Assembly (NCBI GenBank): GCA_021464245.1
Contig: JADCRB010000067.1
Span: 1,457,908-1,521,907 of the forward strand
DNA length: 64,000 nt
Direction: 5' to 3'
Source: Carallia brachiata
Taxonomy: Eukaryota > Streptophyta > Magnoliopsida > Malpighiales > Rhizophoraceae
Shown here one piece after another: positions 62,364 to 64,000 of this stretch (position 1 is its first letter; each line of letters starts with the position of its first letter). Made by a program: the position numbers and the translations under genes. The notes below the pieces were generated by a model, which saw only the letters and a list, made by a program, of their open reading frames with translations, had not been told where the DNA came from and searched no databases.

Positions 62364-63179
62364 AGGATAAGGGGCCGGAGCTTTTGAATCAAATTAACCA
62401 ACTGGACAGTCTCTCCTCCGCGATCAACGCATTCAAGAACAAATTCGATGAATTGCAAAAGCACCTCGTTTTTATCAAAAACGCCATCGATGCTCGCTTA
62501 GACGATATCGCCTCGCGGCCGGCTCATCAAGAACAACCGTCAAAACCGAAGACCACCGCCGCGGCCCCGCCGTCCACGCCAATGCTCGCAGAAACAGCAA
62601 AAACGGCAACAAAAACAACGCCGATGACAAGTGAGGTTATGCCGGCGGCGCCGGCGAAGTCGGAGTTGATGAATCTCTGTGAAGCCATGTCCGGCAAAGG
62701 CCTCCGCAGGTACATCACATTAAATCTATCAAATATTCCGAAGCTTCGCGAAGAAGTTCCTCCGGCGCTAAAACTCTCGCCAAATCCGGCGAAGCTGGTG
62801 CTGGAATGCATCGGCCGGTTTTTTCTGCAGGGAAGCAAAGCTTATACCAAGAATTCTCCAATGGTTACTGGTAGAGAAGCTTGTGTGCTAGTTTTGGAAT
62901 TTTTCTTATTAAGTACTGACGATAGTATCAAAATAGAGGCGGCGGTGAGGCATGAGGCCGAGCAGGCCGCAATAGGTTGGAGAAAGAGGCTTGTACTTGA
63001 GGGTGGTATAGGTAGAGCCGGTGAGATTGATGCCAGGGGTTTGCTTCTTCTTATCGGTTGTTACGGGATTCCCAGGTCTTTTAAGAATGAGGATGTTTGG
63101 GATTTGGTTCTGTCAAGCAATTCAGGGCAGATTGCAGATGCGCTCAGAAGGTCCCATAATCTTGTGGCTAGGGTTTCAG
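62207..63179 (+). CDS. FRI: FRIGIDA homologue, first exon (gene continues beyond window)
   Basis: The first exon encodes about 324 residues and ends at a donor TTTCAG|GTATTT. The rest of the gene lies beyond 64000. After a Pro/Ala-rich leader come a coiled coil (LDSLSSAINAFKNKFDELQK, then IKNAIDARLDD) and the FRIGIDA domain: LCEAMSGKGLRRYI, LREEVPPALKLSPNPAKLVL, CIGRFFLQGSKAYTKNSPM and IDARGLLLLIGCYGIP. These align with Arabidopsis FRI more closely than with FRL3/FRL4 as I recall them. FRI scaffolds a nuclear complex that raises FLC transcription and delays flowering until vernalisation. Its role in other plants is less clear. The start is the first ATG in this frame, preceded directly by an in-frame TGA, but an overlapping uORF begins 80 bases earlier. 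FRI versus FRI-like is inference. Confidence 0.85.
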
Positions 63180-64000
63180 GTATTTACTGTAATCTTTATA
63201 TTTGCAGAAGTTGTTGGTTTCTAAGTATTGTTGATTTCTAAGGTGATTTTATTTACTAGTTTGTGAGTCTATTGTCCTTGATGATAATAGTTTTTGTCTT
63301 GAACTTGGCAAAACTATCAAATATATATCTCATCTGGTTGGCTTAGTCTCTGCTGTTGGCATGATTTGAAAATAGGATGGATTTACAATTACATGTAAGG
63401 AACGAAAAAAAAAATACTGTCTTTGAGAGAAAGTGGACAGGAAGATAAAGTAGTAGGTGTTTTTGAAATGAGAATCTCACTTGATTGAGAAGGTGTAAAA
63501 ATATCCCATGAGAGCATATTGAGATGCTGCGAATACCTAACTCATGGCTAATGTATGACAGCTCATTTGTCAAACCGTACAATGCAAACTAAAACTTTGA
63601 GCCCTATAATGTGCAGATGGTATCACTGGTGTTGTATTTGTTTTATGGTTGAGGACACTCTCTTCTATTTTTTGTTCTTTCTTTTTTGTGACGAACTGGA
63701 TCCTGGATGTGGCGTGGAGCGTGACTGATGGATGCTTCTAAGTTCTGTCGTATCCATACCCTTGGTCTTTGCTCCTAAAGTGATGATTTGGCTTTTGATG
63801 ACCACACAGCTTGAGATCTTGTGTGTGGACAGATACGGGTCGAACATCTTAAAATGAAAGAGTGATATGCATGGTCGGGATTTCATCATTAATTGTGGTT
63901 GCTATGCTAACAGTTGTTGCTGCTTTGGAATGATTGTAGAGGATCATGCGACATAGACTTTGATGCCATTGGCTTATAAGTAGTAAGAGATCTCTGCTGT
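63180..64000 (+). other. First intron of the FRIGIDA homologue
   Basis: After the donor at 63180 I find no segment resembling the next FRI exon (GIVESLIKRG-type sequence) before the window ends, so the intron is at least 821 bases. Short frames here are not genes. Confidence 0.6.

Overview
This window looks like nuclear DNA from a dicot plant. The genes have many short GT-AG introns, the spacers are AT-rich and full of microsatellites and small inverted-repeat transposons, and every recognised product is a plant protein family. I cannot name the species. Residue numbers below come from my own splicing of the sequence. Arabidopsis locus numbers are recalled from memory and should be checked.

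Layout: a possible microRNA hairpin (about 2.83-2.96 kb, +); calnexin (4.5-7.0 kb, +); Tudor-SN (9.9-16.1 kb, -); an amidase-signature enzyme (19.9-24.0 kb, -); a broken inositol polyphosphate multikinase IPK2 (26.5-27.5 kb, +); a respiratory burst NADPH oxidase RBOH (30.6-37.0 kb, -); an FHA plus tyrosyl-DNA phosphodiesterase protein of TDP1-beta type (44.8-52.4 kb, +); an intronless PPR-DYW RNA-editing protein (52.9-55.1 kb, +); the plastid chaperone ClpD/ERD1 (56.0-61.1 kb, +); and the first exon of a FRIGIDA homologue (62.2 kb to beyond the window, +). Five genes splice into complete frames: calnexin 538 aa, Tudor-SN 991 aa, amidase 627 aa, RBOH 914 aa and ClpD 944 aa. IPK2, TDP1-beta and the PPR gene carry frame breaks.

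The gene order is informative. Calnexin, TSN, amidase, IPK2, RBOH and FHA-TDP1 match, in order, Arabidopsis At5g07340 to At5g07400. RBOH near ClpD matches the RBOHC-ERD1 pair (At5g51060/At5g51070). IPK2, TSN and CNX also recur around At5g61760 to At5g61790. The window therefore resembles an undivided ancestral block that Arabidopsis holds as duplicated, partly deleted copies. The genes do not form one pathway. They cover ER folding, stress RNA metabolism, inositol phosphate signalling, ROS production, DNA repair, organelle RNA editing, plastid proteolysis and flowering time.

The spacers hold at least four delimitable DNA transposons: two with PIF/Harbinger (Tourist)-like ends and TTA target duplications, and two with Mutator-like 9-bp target duplications. 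The most novel-looking item is a foldback at about 2.83-2.96 kb. Its arm differences are nearly all G:U-compatible on the + strand, and its 5' arm resembles miR477.
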